A stretch of 64,000 nt of DNA from Baylisascaris procyonis (Eukaryota; Nematoda; Chromadorea; Rhabditida; Ascarididae), in assembly GCA_037389465.1 (NCBI GenBank), contig JAZARR010000193.1, positions 2,232,001 through 2,296,000 of the forward strand, given 5' to 3'. The position numbers and the translations under genes were made by a program. This document shows positions 12,601 through 36,306 of this stretch, piece after piece (the stretch's first letter is position 1; each line of letters starts with the position of its first letter). The notes under the pieces are model-generated. The model did no database searches and was not told where the DNA came from. It was given only the letters and a program-made list of their open reading frames with translations.

Positions 12601-15600
12601 GGCTAACTTGTCCAATCTCAAAACTCAGAAGTCAAATCCCATCTCCTTTCTCCATTACCCCATCGTCGATCCTCTTTTCCTTCAGCAAAGTTGTGGAATA
12701 TGAGCTTTATTGCAAGAAAATCTTTGCTTATTGCATCAATTTATAGGCACTTTACGTCTTATTTTAAAATTCGTTATCATTACGACATTTTGAAACACTC
12801 TTAATTTTTTTATGAAATTCAAATTTAAATGAGAATTCGATTCATTTTAATTCAATTTCCGGTTTTTTTTCAATTGAAAGATTAAAATTATGACAACTCC
12901 CTATTTATATGGTTTATTTTCAACCATTTTTTTTTTTCACTTCCCCAACTTCAACGGATCAATGTTCATAGAGCAATACTTTTTGAAATACACATAAAAA
13001 TATATTTTTTAATTTTAAAAAAAAAAGAAAAAGAAGAAGAGAGCATTTAAACATTTTCCATTCTAAAGATATTTGATCAGCTTGAAAGCTAATAAAAGAA
13101 AGAAAAAAAAATTCACATTAAAATGTCAAGTGAACGCTTCATATAGATGGTGTAAGAAATAATGACTCGTAATGCAGCGATATACGTTAGCGGCAATTTG
13201 CTTTGATCTTTGCAAATATCTAACGAAAAAAAAAATTGACACCTAAACTATTGATACTACATTATATAATACAGCGATCAAGTGAACTGTAACGAATGTA
13301 CACGTGAATTTCACATTGAAATGTGTTTGCTTTTTGCTTATATCGTGTATTTCATGTGAGGATATTTTCGAAAGCTCATTAAGGTGTTTTTTTTTTTAAC
13401 CTTTAGCTCATTAAGGGGTAGTTATTTTACCTTTGATTCATTGAGGTAGTTTTTTTTACCGCTCATTAAGGTGGTTTTTTTTTACCGCTCATTAAGGTAG
13501 TTTTTTATCTTTATGTTGCTTATTTTGTCTGTGTAATGAGCACATTTCACAACAATCACATATGCGCCAATCGTTGGCTGCTATTGCGATTCGGGTTGAA
13601 TCAATTAAATCAATTAAGTTCGCTGAAAAAAATTCATTGTAAACAATAGCAATAATTCATAAATGACTTAAATCTCATATGTCGACTATAATAGCGTTTC
13701 ATTTATAATCTTTGATGGTTATAGCACTAAAAAATCATTGAAAATAGACATATATTTAAGCTAAATAAATATAGATTTTTATGAAACAGATAAAATAATT
13801 ATTTCTGAAGAGGCTAAAGCTTATTCAATGAGATTCACACAAATAATGACATATTGTGGAAAGAAAACTTATCCATGATGGGATAAGCAAAGGATGTAGG
13901 GGGGGGGGGGGAGATAGAGGGGTTCTTAGTTGAAATTTCCAAAGAAAGTATAGAAATTCTTGACCATCTCAAATGAAACTCTTTCAAATAAATGAATTTT
14001 TGAATTTTAATTTTAAACTTTTAAAAAATAATGTGGAATTTTAAAAAATTCAAAATTTTTAAAGCAATCCAAAATGAACAATTTATTAAAAAGAGAAATA
14101 AGAATAAGAGTAACCTTACAGCGAAATCACTCTTCCATTGTGCATCACATCGTTCTCTACACGACTCATTATTATCGTATTCATCGTTTTCAATTATTTC
14201 ATCGCTTATTGGTCGAATTTCTTGCATCTCACAACGATGCCTTTTAAAACGTAGTGTATAGGTTGATGCAAATAGTGCTGCCATTACTGTAAATATTTTA
14301 GTGTTGCTATTACTGTAAATATTTTAGTGCTGCTATTACTGTAAATATTTTAGTGCTGTTATTACTGTAGATATTTAAGTGTTGCTATTACTGTAGATAT
14401 TTTAGTGCTGCTATTACTGTAAACATTTAAGTGTTGCTATTACTGTAGATATTTTAGTGCTGCTATTACTGTAAATATTTTAGTGCTGCTATTACTGTAA
14501 ATATTTTCGAATACTTTTTTCCGAAACATTTTTTTTTGAAAAATTTTTTCAAAAATTTCGCAGAAGAATAGGTTATAGTAGCATAAATTAACATAACGAT
14601 TGAGTACGGGTTCATATAATAGTAAGCTTTCTCCAACATCTTTTTTTTCAACGCAGCAACTTTACTAATAATAATTGCTTATAGAATACGTATTTTTATT
14701 TCGAAATTGGGATAAATACATAGAATTTTACTTTTTTTTCTATTTATTTATTAAACTTCCAAGTAAATATATATTAAATACAATTAAACTACATTAATTT
14801 TAAATAAAATTATTTTTTATTAAACGCTAAAAATTTAATGATTTTTATAATATAGTAAAAACTTTATTGTTTTTTTTGGCTTATCTGATGTTTATGAATT
14901 TCTTTCCCACTTTAGAAATATTTTATAAATTTTTTCCTTCTTAAATTGACGCCTATTGATTTGTTTTTCTTATTTCATTGAGTATTGATTTTTATACTTT
15001 TTTTTACTTGGTTAGTTTCCGCTTCAAAATTTGTTTAATTAGAATTTATTATTATGGACATTCGATAATCTCTTTTTTGTTTTTAAAATCTCCATTAATC
15101 CGGTTATTGATTAAAAAATGCGATTTTTTTTTTTGAAAATTTTTATCACTCAAATTGTTCAATTTTCGGCTTAATTGGATAATTTTGTAAGGATTTTTTT
15201 TTTCGCACTTATTGAAAAAATTCTTAGAAATTTTATATTGGCTTAAACTTAAGCAATCCTATGATGATTGAATTTTCTTATAATTTTTATAATCATTAAA
15301 TTATATTCCTTAAAAATTTTTTTTCTTCAAATTCAGCTAATATTCTGAAATAATAATTTTTAAAAAATATTTTATCAGATATTTTCGTGCATTTTTCGCT
15401 CATTTTCGCCGTTTTGACGTTCGCTCAATTGCAAACACTTTCATAACAATGAAATGATGACTATTCATTCAATAATTTGAAATCTTATAATGCATAATTT
15501 CACATTTTGTTTATTTTATTTTTAATTAACAAATTAAACTGCAACTATAATAGTTTTATTGGCTAAAATCCACTTCCGCATTTATTGTAAATTTTCATTT

Positions 15601-15695
15601 TTAAGAATTATTCAAATTTTTCAAAGTAGAAAAAAAGAAGAATATGCAAAGTAATACTTACATAAACAAATATTTAGCTGATATTCTGCTCGCAT
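9673..15695 (-). CDS. Secreted cysteine-rich protein, CPG4-like
   Basis: Complete gene with exons (transcript order) 15695-15662, 14286-14120, 12369-12143, 10866-10683, 10344-10174 and 9771-9673 (TAG stop 9675-9673). All phases agree, giving 293 aa. The start is ATG 15695, 17 nt after a TTTAG acceptor. Residues 1 to about 22 form a signal peptide split over exons 1 and 2 (NICLLMAALFA core). The mature part has 15 cysteines, several in C-x2-3-C or C-x3-C spacing, four N-glycosylation sequons (NES, NFT, NKT, NTT) and no transmembrane segment. The pattern of spaced cysteines with a central FERALGC-type motif resembles nematode CPG4-type extracellular proteins (chondroitin proteoglycan 4 domain). 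That assignment is by eye and tentative. It should enter the secretory pathway; its function is unknown. Exon 4 uses an AAG acceptor, and exon 2 starts inside a tandem repeat. Confidence 0.75.
9830..10030. repeat. Degenerate repeats in last intron of CPG4-like gene
   Basis: Diverged repeats built on words such as CCTGTTGAAATCGG and TTCCGATGAAATTGG recur about every 30-40 bases between exons 5 and 6. They are more GC-rich than the surrounding intron. Confidence 0.45.
10485..10556 (-). pseudogene. tRNA-like sequence inside an intron
   Basis: On the minus strand an A-box-like TTAGCTCAGTAGTCTAG is followed by a B-box-like GAGTTTCTATCCC. A TTGCACA segment could be a tRNA-Cys anticodon loop, but the stems do not pair well. 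It lies in the intron between exons 4 and 5 of the CPG4-like gene. Probably a decayed tRNA or SINE head. Confidence 0.3.
13375..13515. repeat. Degenerate tandem repeat, CTCATTAAGGT unit
   Basis: About five copies of a roughly 28-base unit, CTCATTAAGG(T/G)(A/G)G followed by a T run and TTACC. It lies in the intron between exons 2 and 3 of the CPG4-like gene. Confidence 0.7.
14283..14507. repeat. 26-bp tandem repeat containing a splice acceptor
   Basis: Eight full copies and one partial copy of a 26-base unit starting ATTACTGTAAATATTTTAG, at exact 26-base steps from 14283 to 14491, with a few substitutions (TGTAGAT, TGTAAAC, TTTAAG). On the minus strand each unit reads ATATTTACAG or a close variant. 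The first unit supplies the acceptor of exon 2 of the CPG4-like gene (exon begins 14286). Confidence 0.92.
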
Positions 15696-15713
15696 CGTCG
15701 TCGTATCGAACCT
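15696..15713 (-). other. Putative trans-splice acceptor of CPG4-like gene
   Basis: Minus-strand TTTAG ends at 15712, followed by a 16-nt leader and then the ATG at 15695. An acceptor this close to the start with no coding exon upstream is typical of spliced-leader addition. It could equally be an ordinary 5'UTR intron border. Confidence 0.45.
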
Positions 15714-15798
15714 AAATTTTTTGCATAAAAAAAGGTAAACATCATTTTTATGCATATAATCGAGTACTGCCAGAAGTATTTTACACCACGCATTGGCG

Positions 15799-15883
15799 TA
15801 TACGATACATATCTTATCTCCCAATGCATTGAGTATTGCGGTATACGATTGTATCATATGCCCCAATGCTTTGGGTATTGGGA
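15799..15883. repeat. Two-copy 42-43-bp direct duplication
   Basis: Copy 1 (15799-15841) and copy 2 (15842-15883) both begin GTATACGAT and end with CCAATGC, TTG, GTATTG words. They lie about 90 bases upstream of the first exon of the CPG4-like gene, so possibly in its promoter. Confidence 0.6.
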
Positions 15884-18800
15884 AATACACATTCGGGTAA
15901 CCTTCGGGTATTTTTTTTTTTGTATTTGGTATGATTGGTTTTGTTTTGGGTAAATCATTTTACCCTAACGTGTTTGGTTAAGATGATCGTAATAATGGAT
16001 TCATCGATTTTGAATAATACATCTTTTCAGATTTAAATAAGACAACATTTATTGAACTTAATGGTAATGAAAAACTTTTACAAATAAATCGTATTATTTG
16101 CTAAATATTGGATCATTCCTTATCATTATGAATGACGTACGCATTAGTTAGTAGTGATTCATTCGATAGAAGTGGCAAGCAGTAATCATTTAAAATGATA
16201 TTTTTTTATACTTAAAAAATGTGCCAAAAAGGAAAAAAAAGTTTCGAACTTTGAAAAAGTTTGATAAAAATTGATAAATTCATAAAGAAAAATATTTGCG
16301 AAATTTTTTTTACATTAGAAAGCTTTTAAACTTTTGAAATAAAATAAAAATTGTGATTTTTTTCTCCACAATTTAAACGCTGTAAACACTCAAAATAATA
16401 TTTGCATTAAAATTTTTATCATTTCATCACAAAAGAAGTGACAAGCAAAGTAAACATCATATGAATCAGCTATCATTAGCAATCAACAAGAAGAAATATA
16501 CTAATTTACATAAATTATTTATGAGTTCATGGCAGATATGCACGTTTAGTCTTACACGTAACAATGAAAGAGTTAAAATTATTCATTTCGATGAATTATT
16601 TTAATTTTTTTTAAATTTTTTTCCTATCTAAAATTTCCTTATTTTGGCAAAAATATTATTTTTTGGCAATATTCGTAAAATTTTATCACAAATTCCTTAT
16701 AAGTGATCGTAATTTTCATGCAAAAATAATGCATATTCGAATCCCGATGATTTAATTCACCAATAAATTAAAAGTTTTTAAATAACCATATTTTACTTTT
16801 TCTAATAGCCTTTAGAAATCAATTTCCGGTTATTTCTAAAACCTCATTCAATAGTTCTTGTAATTCGATTGAAAAAAATATATTATAAATATGTTTTCTT
16901 TAGTTTAATAACTTAACGTGAGTCATCTATGAGGTATTTTCTCTTTATGTTTTCTTTAGAGGGTCTTAATTAAAAATTTTTTGAAAAATTATTTTATTTT
17001 CATAAAAATTTATAAAAAAAAATGCGTAACTTCTTGAAATGGAATTCGAAGTTAAGTCATTTTTAAGATATTTGGTGAAAAAAAATGAAATAAATAAACT
17101 TCAAATAAGCGAATAAATAACGAATGCAATGATGATCATTGGACATCAATGCGTATTCCTTATCGTTAATCACAATTTTATACGTCATTAAGCAAATTAC
17201 TCATTGTGAAGTGTTGTCAAAAGCATTACGAAATTATTATCGTCGAATGTTTTTAGGCCGATTGACTACGACATGATAGCTCTAAAATAATAAATAGCGA
17301 AAATTGAAACGATTCGTTTAAATTCAATTCCTAATAGATATTAAAGAAATAAAATAATTTATTAATAATATCTAAGGAAGTCGAAATAGTGAATAAATAT
17401 GATATTAAAAAAAGTTTAAAGAAAATTTTATGAACAATATGGTGGAATATTTTCGACAAAGATAACAAAGGATTATTGCTGAGCATGCAGATACGCACAT
17501 AGATAATAGTGATGGCGCAGAGGCGATTTCTTCGCTTCTCATTGGGCTATCATCACAACCCTCCCTCCTTCCCCTCCCCATCCCACCCATTTCACCGTAA
17601 AGGTAAATTTGAAGTACAATTCGACATTGATCTGAATAAAGATAATTGAAATGAACAAATTGCAGCGATGTAATTCACTTTCACTTGATGAAATTTATAG
17701 GCATTAATCGAATTTTGCACTAAATACGTAAATTTTTATTTGTGCGATTAATTATCGACTAAAAAAAAGCTCTTGAAATAAATAAATTTAGTATTAATAT
17801 GCATTAAAAATGTTATATTAATGTTATATCTTTAAAATATTTTATTTTTTTTCTAATTTCTCAAATATTATGCGAAAAAAAAATTAAATCAACAAGCTTA
17901 GAGAATTTATTTTGATAATATTTTTTAAAATTTTTTTCATAATTTTCGTGATAAATATTTGCATGAAATAAATTTGGTCATTTTGAGCGATTTTCTAATC
18001 AAAGAAGAAAAATTTGATGGTGAGGAAATTACATTCAAAAAATATCGATGATATTCGCTGAATTTTCGAACCAGTTTTCCACTTGAAAAACAAGAGAAAC
18101 AAGAGGTGATTGGGCTGGGAAAAAAAGAGATTGGAAAAATGGAAATAGTTTTTAAAACGTTTTAGAAAAGAAAGTAGAATTTATTATTGTCATAAATCAA
18201 GAGTATTTTTGGTGTGTTTTTTTTTCAGAAATAAAGAATTAACTTTTTTTTAGAATGCAGTACTAAAAAATTCACATTTATTTCTTGAAATAATTTTCCC
18301 ATACTAATATCGTTTTTTTTCCCACTCAACCACATATCGTTTCTTACTCTATCCCTCCCATCCTCATTTCAGAAATATTGTCGCATGTAATTTACTTACC
18401 CAAAACCTAATTCCCTCATCGGTAGGGAATTTCTTCAATACCTATCCATTGATGTTCACTGATCACATTGTGAAAAAAAAAAAGAAGAGATCAATGCGTT
18501 TTGGAGATCAAATCTTAATAGATTTCAAGCAATGCCCCGGATTAAAACGTATATTTCTTGATTAACGAGGAGTATAAAACTTTTTTTTTTGTGACAATGA
18601 ATTAGAACTGCTTGCATAAAATATTTTTCATCAAAAATTCGTTTAGAAAAATTTATGCTTTCCGATCAACGATTATGACAAATTATTATTATTATTATTA
18701 ATGGTGAAATCAAATAATAATTTATTCACAAAGATTTGCATAATTGAAATTCTTTTTGTAAAATCAAAGAATTTCTTTAATACTTCGGATTCTTTTTTTT

Positions 18801-19679
18801 TGCATGTTCAATTTGCATATAATGAAGTAAAATACTATGCATGCAAATGAACCAACGCTGTTATGCTCTTTGTATCTCATTATTTAGATTATTTTTCTAT
18901 TTCTTTTATTTTCTCATACAAAAATATTGATAAATATTATTGTAATATTATTATCTAAGTTAATGACGCAATGCGTATACCCTTTTTTTTAAATAAAAGA
19001 ACATATCATTGCATATAAATATGATCTCTATTTCAATGTTGTCTATAAACTTGAGTAAAAAACTTCAAAAATATTTATTACGAATTTTTAGAAGAATGTA
19101 ACCAAATTCGCTTCGAGCAAAATATCGTAGGAAAAAAAAGCAATTGGAAATTTTTACAGCAACGACATTCAAAATACAGTAATCATTAACGATAAGCGTA
19201 GGGTTAACAATTATTAGAACTGTTTATTGTGGAAAGGATAAATCCTTAAGCCAAGTGAAGAGCTAAATAAATAGTACGAAAGCTTTCGAGCGGTTTGAAA
19301 TGAGCGATTTAAAGTGTTCGAACGTAAATTTGAAACAGATGTGAAATGCAGAATTCGGAAAAAATCTTTTCTTTTGCAGCGATAAATTCGTAATCGTAAA
19401 AGAGATAAACGAATTTCTTGCATGAAAAATTTTTTCGATTTGAAAAAAAAATAAAAGTATTTTATATTCAAAAAAAAATTAACATTTCAGTTAGAAATTA
19501 ACACTTAATATTTTTATTTTTTAAGAGAATATTTATTATATAGAAAATAAAATTGAATGACAATAAGGAAGCAGAAAAAATAAAAGTTATGACGAGGAGA
19601 AATCGGTATTGAATATATATCAGGTTTGACTACTCGAATATATTAAAACAATATATGCATTTTAGAGCGATAATTAAAT

Positions 19680-19683
<4 letters not shown>

Positions 19684-19726
<43 letters not shown>
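19684..19726. repeat. (TA)n microsatellite
   Basis: Uninterrupted TA run in intergenic DNA. Confidence 0.95.
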
Positions 19727-19728
<2 letters not shown>

Positions 19729-21844
19729 TATTTTAGAGATAATGTTTGTCAATTTAGAGATAAACGTATATCAAAAAATATTTTACAGAGATAATAAAAA
19801 TTTGAATAATGAAATGAAATTTTTCTACAATGAAATTTGAATCAATATGCAAATTTTTACTGATTGAGAAACGCATTAAAATGTTACATCAAAAGGCAAT
19901 AAAAAAGCAAAAAAAAAATTTATTCAGTGCTTGACTATATTTATTTCAGATAATAACTGATTTTTATTGCTAGTTTAACGCTTTATTATATGTATTAGTC
20001 ATCGTAAATTTATTCTGAAAGTTTATTCGACCTCTCTTCATTCTTTCGCCTTTTTTTCTTACTCCTTACCTGTCCTTACCTTTCCTACTCATCGTCCTCA
20101 TCCCTACCCATCCTCCTCCTCCCTACCCATCCTTCTTCATTTTCCCATCCCATTCCTACGTCCTTCCTGCTTCTCTCTCTATATTCCCATTCCTTCGTCC
20201 ACTAAACCTTCCGAAAAAACTATTGTGGTGATAGTGTTATAGTTTTTTTTCTTGATTAGCATATCGGACAGGTTATAAAGATGTTATCCAAAATTCATAA
20301 TTTTAGTAAACATAATTAATATTCAGCAAATGTTGAAATTTCTTTATTCATTTAGATTTATATTTGCATATCTTTATAGCACAGCATATACACTTTACAA
20401 TAAGCGAATAAAAACAAATCACAAACTAATAGATAAAGAATTGATAATATAAAAAATTTTTATTCATTGTAAATAAATATATATATAAATATTATCAATT
20501 GTAAATGAATTGTAAATTTAAAAAATAAATTGAAAAGATAACAAGCAAAATAATAAGTACATAAGTAAATTTACAGCCATTTGCAAGTAAGTAAACTGTA
20601 TCAGAGCCTATATATATGATTCGTTAGAAGAACAGATTAGATAAAAGACAATTTAAAAGAGTTTTATTGAGAGGTGGTCGCCTCTTTACTAATATGCAGA
20701 AATTTGAAATGCAAATTTCATCTCTTTATAGAATTGAAAATATTTAATTATGAGCGTAAAAATTGAATTCAATTAGTAGTGAATAAAATTATAAAAAAGT
20801 GAAAGAGCTAAAAATTTGAATTATTTAAAAATGCGCAGTTTCAATTTTATGTTGTTAAAGGTGGCGAAACGTCAATTCTTTACAGAATTCTAAATACGCA
20901 ATTAGGGATATGCAAATTGAATTCGATTAACGATGTATAAAATTATAAAAATGAAAAAAAAAACTAATAGATTTAAATTATTTAATGATGCATAATTTCA
21001 ATTTTTAAGAATTATGTAATTTTTTCAAATAAAAATAACTTTTTGGTACTTTCAAGTGATTTTTTTAAGTATTTTAAGTATAATTTTGAAGAAATTTTTT
21101 AAATTGTTAGGCCCTTCGCTCACTTTTTCAAATGTAACGAAAGAGAAAAATGCTTCAGACCATTCAAAGATATATGATCACAATCTCCTCGAATGGAGTT
21201 TTATGGAAAATTTCTATTTTTAGAGTTTATTCCTTACTAGGCAAGCGCTTTTTTTTTGGAAAACCAAAAAAGGGAAAAATGAGGCGCCATTGAGTCGAGT
21301 GTTCAGCAATTAATATCACCCGACTATTAATCAAAAAGTCTACTGCTAAACAACGAGTGATTTCCGTTTGTAATTTCTCAAAACGTTACTTCAATGATCG
21401 TTTCCGACACAGTTAAAAGTAATATGTTCAAAGCACAAAATATAAAAAGGTTTTGTATATTAGAGTTCAAAAAAAAAAGAAGAAAACGAGAAGAAGAATT
21501 ATTAGTCGATAGATGGGAAAGGAATATCGAACATTCTCACTAATTTACAAATTAAAAAAGCACGATTTTTTTTTTTTTGAAAAACAGAAGTACAATAAAA
21601 TACTTTGATTTCTTATGAGCATATTTTATGATCAATATTGATGAAACAAAACGATTTTGTTGTATTATTGTTTCTTGAACTTTAAGCTTTACATTTTTCT
21701 CATTACGATAACGATGAATGTGCTTTTAGAGTGCATTTAATGTGAAAAGCATGCGGACGATTGAGGAGAGAAGATATATTGACATATGCAACAAATGCTA
21801 TGCTATGCTATGCAAAAAAAAAAAAAAAAAAATTATATTTGTAA

Positions 21845-22136
21845 ACATGCAAAAATGCAAAAATGCAAAAAATTTATTACTGTAGTGATGCAAAAAATGC
21901 AAAAAATTTATTACTGTAGTGATGCAAAAAATGCAAAAAATTTATTACTGTAGTGATGCAAAAAATGCAAAAAATTTATTACTGTAGTGATGCAAAAAAT
22001 GCAAAAAATTTATTACTGTAGTGATGCAAAAAATGCAAAAAATTTATTACTGTAGTGATGCAAAAAATGCAAAAAATTTATTACTGTAATGATGCAAAAA
22101 ATTCGAAAGTGCAAAAATTTCTTACTACTGTATATT
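21845..22136. repeat. 34-bp tandem array (TTTATTACTGTAGTGATGC unit)
   Basis: Seven units begin TTTATTACTGTA at 21873, 21907, 21941, 21975, 22009, 22043 and 22077, exactly 34 bases apart. Each is followed by ATGC-A6-TGC-A6 spacers. Shorter GCAAAAAT repeats precede the array and a diverged copy ends it. Inner copies are nearly identical, which suggests recent expansion or homogenisation. Confidence 0.95.
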
Positions 22137-24745
22137 TCTTTGTCATTTACCACATTTCACTATCGATAATGTTTAGAATTTAAGATAAATAGAAAATAAT
22201 ATGCAAATTTTGATTCATACGTTTCGTACACATGAATCGCTTACCATTTAACTATAATGAGGTAATTCCAAGTTGAATCCGTTATCTCTAACAGCTAAGG
22301 CTACAGTGTCCCCCTATTCCTTCCCCTCCCCTTTCCTTCGACTATTCCAGTGTGATACCAAATACCAAATACCGTTATCTCTCGAAAACACAATTGCTTA
22401 ACGAGAAATTACATCCGGAGTCGAAAAGATTTTCCTATTCGACATTATGAACCTTGCAAACATATCGCAATTTTCAGTGAATTCATTGTGTGAAACAGGA
22501 AATCACATAAACTTCATAAACGACAATTTCGCATCTCGCTACTTCTTTGAGGTTCCTTAATACGATATAGTAACACAATAACATTGGGGGGGGGGGGGGC
22601 GTTTATTTAAAACTGTATGGTACCTCAACCGCCAAGTCCATTTATTAAAACACGTTTTTCGTATTCAAGTGGGAGGAGGGCGGGTAAGGCGGGGGAGGGG
22701 GAAGGGAGTTAGGGATGGGCAGATGAAAGAGACTGAAGCAAAAAAAAAATGATGAAAGCTCATATTCACAACATTTAGAAATCCAAGTTTGTTTCAATTT
22801 TAGAAATACTCTATTTATGCTAGATTTCATCCAAAAGCTACGATAAAATTTTATGCAAATTTACGACAAGTTGAAAAAATTTCAACGAAAAGGAAGTATT
22901 AAAAGATTGAATTGCTCGTTTGGAAAAGTACTTAAATAACTAGAAGATAAGATTGGCCGAAATCAGTATAGATGTGTTGTTATGTTATAATCGAGATTAA
23001 CTATATTCGTTTAATGAAAAACGACATTTAAAAAAAACTTGCAAACTTATTTCTATTTAGAGAATTTATTCTATCAACGATGTTTCAATTCGCTATTTCC
23101 TATAAATTTCTAATTAAGAAAAAGAGTAATAATCATGAATATGCGAATATTCTATGCGAATACTCATTGGAAAAAAAATTGTTAAAATATTCGAAACCCA
23201 ATTTACTAAATTTCGCGTCAAAATTTTTACAATATTTCGTCGAATAAAATCGCTCTATTTTCATTTAATTATTAAAGATTATACGGCTTAGGCTATCATC
23301 TGTTTTCTTGGCTATAAATTAGAAAAAAAAACAACAAGAAGACATGAACAATGTGCAATAGATGAAGAGCGCAAATCGCTTTCGCTGCAATAGACATAGC
23401 GATGTGTGTTTGTGTGTGCTAGACGATTGGTGAAGCCCAATAACGACTCAATTGCGCAGAAAAGTTTTGCGGCAATGAATGCACGTCCCATTCACGAAGC
23501 GAAAATTTATTCACCATCATTACGGCTCTCAATCGATGTTTGTGCTTAGACTAGACTAGCAAAACTATTGAACTATTGTCTCACTGCTTATTTATTGAAT
23601 ACTTTTGACTCAATTTCATCGCTTTAAAATCCCTCTTTTATCCTTTTCAATCATTTATTTTTACTTTCTCAATAATCCTATACGCTTGCTAAGGATTTTC
23701 TTTAAATTTCTAACAAAACTGTATCATTTTCTCCGAAAAAGATTCAAAGATTTTAAATCTTGATAGATGCGAGTCTTACGATTAGTCAATCCTATGTCAT
23801 AATTGATGACGTTCATTCTCTGGAATAACTGGACGAATATGGAAGCTCAATGAGGGGACTACTTTTATAAATGTTTTTTTTTTTTTGTCGTTTAAGTGCT
23901 CCAATGACTCCAACAATCCCGCAGAAAATTGTCAAGGTTTTGAGCCTCACTATGGGCAAGCTTAACAAACCCCTAATGTATTCATGACCGAATTTTGTGC
24001 GGATCGATTTATGTTGGAGGATTATTGCAGAGAGATCACTGAGAGATTTATGCAAATTTTAAGATGTAATTTCAACATCTAAAATTGCTCCTTGAAAGTT
24101 TTCCAACATTCTCAAGGATAATTTATTTTAGTTTCTTTACATTTACATAAAAAAGATATCGAAAGAGAAAAAAATAATTTATAAAAATTTATAGAATATA
24201 AGATAGAATATTTTTCTCTCTCTAGAAGTACTCAATTTGCATAAATTTCATAAATTTTCCACTTTTTTCCATTTATATCATTACTAATAAATATTCATTA
24301 TTCAACTTTATAACTATAAAGTCATAAAGTTCTAGTTTTATATCGGTTCAACTTTATTTTTTTATCTTCAAAAATTTAAAAATAATGCTTGCAAGTTAGT
24401 TGTTGCGATCCAAATCTTATGAATTGTTCTCATGAAAAACTTTTAAGATGAAACGATTCCTCGACTTTTTTTTCCATAGATTTCTTTCGTTCAGTTGCCG
24501 AATCCACTCTTTTTCGGCTAAATTTCTCTTCGATGGCATTTCTCCAGTGCAAAAATCTTTTGATTTTATTACCACTCGCTTACTAATCGAAACAATCTTC
24601 TATGGGATCGGCTTGATGGAAAACTACACTTCATCTGCTGACAACAAACAGCTACTTTCCGATAAATACACTAGTATTTTCCCTCCAACATTCCCAACAC
24701 GGTCTTTTCCATAAATCTCCCTTTAACCAGGCTCCCGCCCCTTAT

Positions 24746-24900
<155 letters not shown>

Positions 24901-25820
24901 CACTTATACTAAATAAAACTGAAATAATTGACATAATTATATAAATAAATCAATGTAATTGATATGGCCAATGTAATTTGCAAAAAAAAGATCCTGGTAA
25001 TACGAACAAATATTTCCTAAATGAATAAACCGTCCTTGACAATTCAAAAATGGTACTTATTAAAAATCGATTACTGTATTGAATGCTCTTTGATTTCGAC
25101 TTCAACATAACGAAAGTCGAATAAGAAAGAGGAGAGAAGTGAAGAAGAGAGGAAAGGTGGAAAGAAAGGGAATGGCTTTAAAAAAATGAATATTTCTTTA
25201 TGAAAAATATATAGAAATACAAAATCTCTCAAAACGTTAATCTGAACGACTGTTGCTGAGGAACGAAAAATTTTTTATAAAGTTTTTTGCAAAAAATTTT
25301 ATAAAAAACTTTTTTTACGAAAAAATCAAACCTATATTCCGAAAATTTTACAAGGTCTACTCTAATTTTTATCTATTTGATTATCTAATCGGTGGATTAT
25401 GAAAGTTCAAAAACGTTATCGTTTAAGATGATACAAGAGAATGGCTTTGAACCATTAAATAAAAAATGGATGGGATAATGATGGGATAAAAATGGATATA
25501 GTGATATCTTAAAATTGAATTATTATAAGTCTAAAATATCAATAAATTATTATTTTTTATCTTTTTAATTCCCTCTTTATATCTGCCTCCGCAAGAATGA
25601 ATACGACGAAACCTTTCAAGTGCCTTTCAAGTTTACGCTTAATGGTTCAAACCATGTTAGCCAGGCTAATTATGCCTATCGTTAGAAGCTTATACTTTTC
25701 TGATATGTGCATAAAAAGATAATGAAATCTCAATGAAAAAATTTTACTGAACGTGCAACATTTTTTACTTAAGTAAATAGTGATAAATATCAAAAAGACA
25801 ATTCGACAGATGTCAAAAAA

Positions 25821-26004
25821 TCACTCCGACTAGTGCCGGAAGATTAATCCGACGAGTGCCGGAAAATTAATCCGACGAGTGCCGGGAAATTAATCCGACG
25901 AGTGCCGGAAAATTAATCCGACGAGTGCCGGCAAAATAATCCGGCGAATACCGAAAATCACTCAGATGGGTACCGGAAAATCAATTCGGCAAATAGCAGA
26001 AAAT
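25821..26004. repeat. 23-bp tandem array directly after the IFT46 stop
   Basis: About eight units on the plus-strand pattern TTAATCCGACGAGTGCCGG plus A's start near 25821, 25844, 25867, 25890, 25913, 25936, 25959 and 25981. The middle four are nearly identical and the outer ones diverge. On the minus strand the array begins right after the IFT46 TAA (26007-26005), so it should be transcribed as the start of the 3'UTR. Confidence 0.92.

Positions 26005-36306
<10,302 letters not shown>

Noticed and set aside
21845..22136. CRISPR-like array
   Set aside because: The 34-bp units are directly contiguous with no variable spacers, and the genome is eukaryotic; this is a minisatellite.
24448..24714. 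Plus-strand 88-codon ATG open frame
   Set aside because: Low-complexity Phe/Ser/Leu content, no splice context, no recognisable domain; chance openness is likely in AT-rich DNA.
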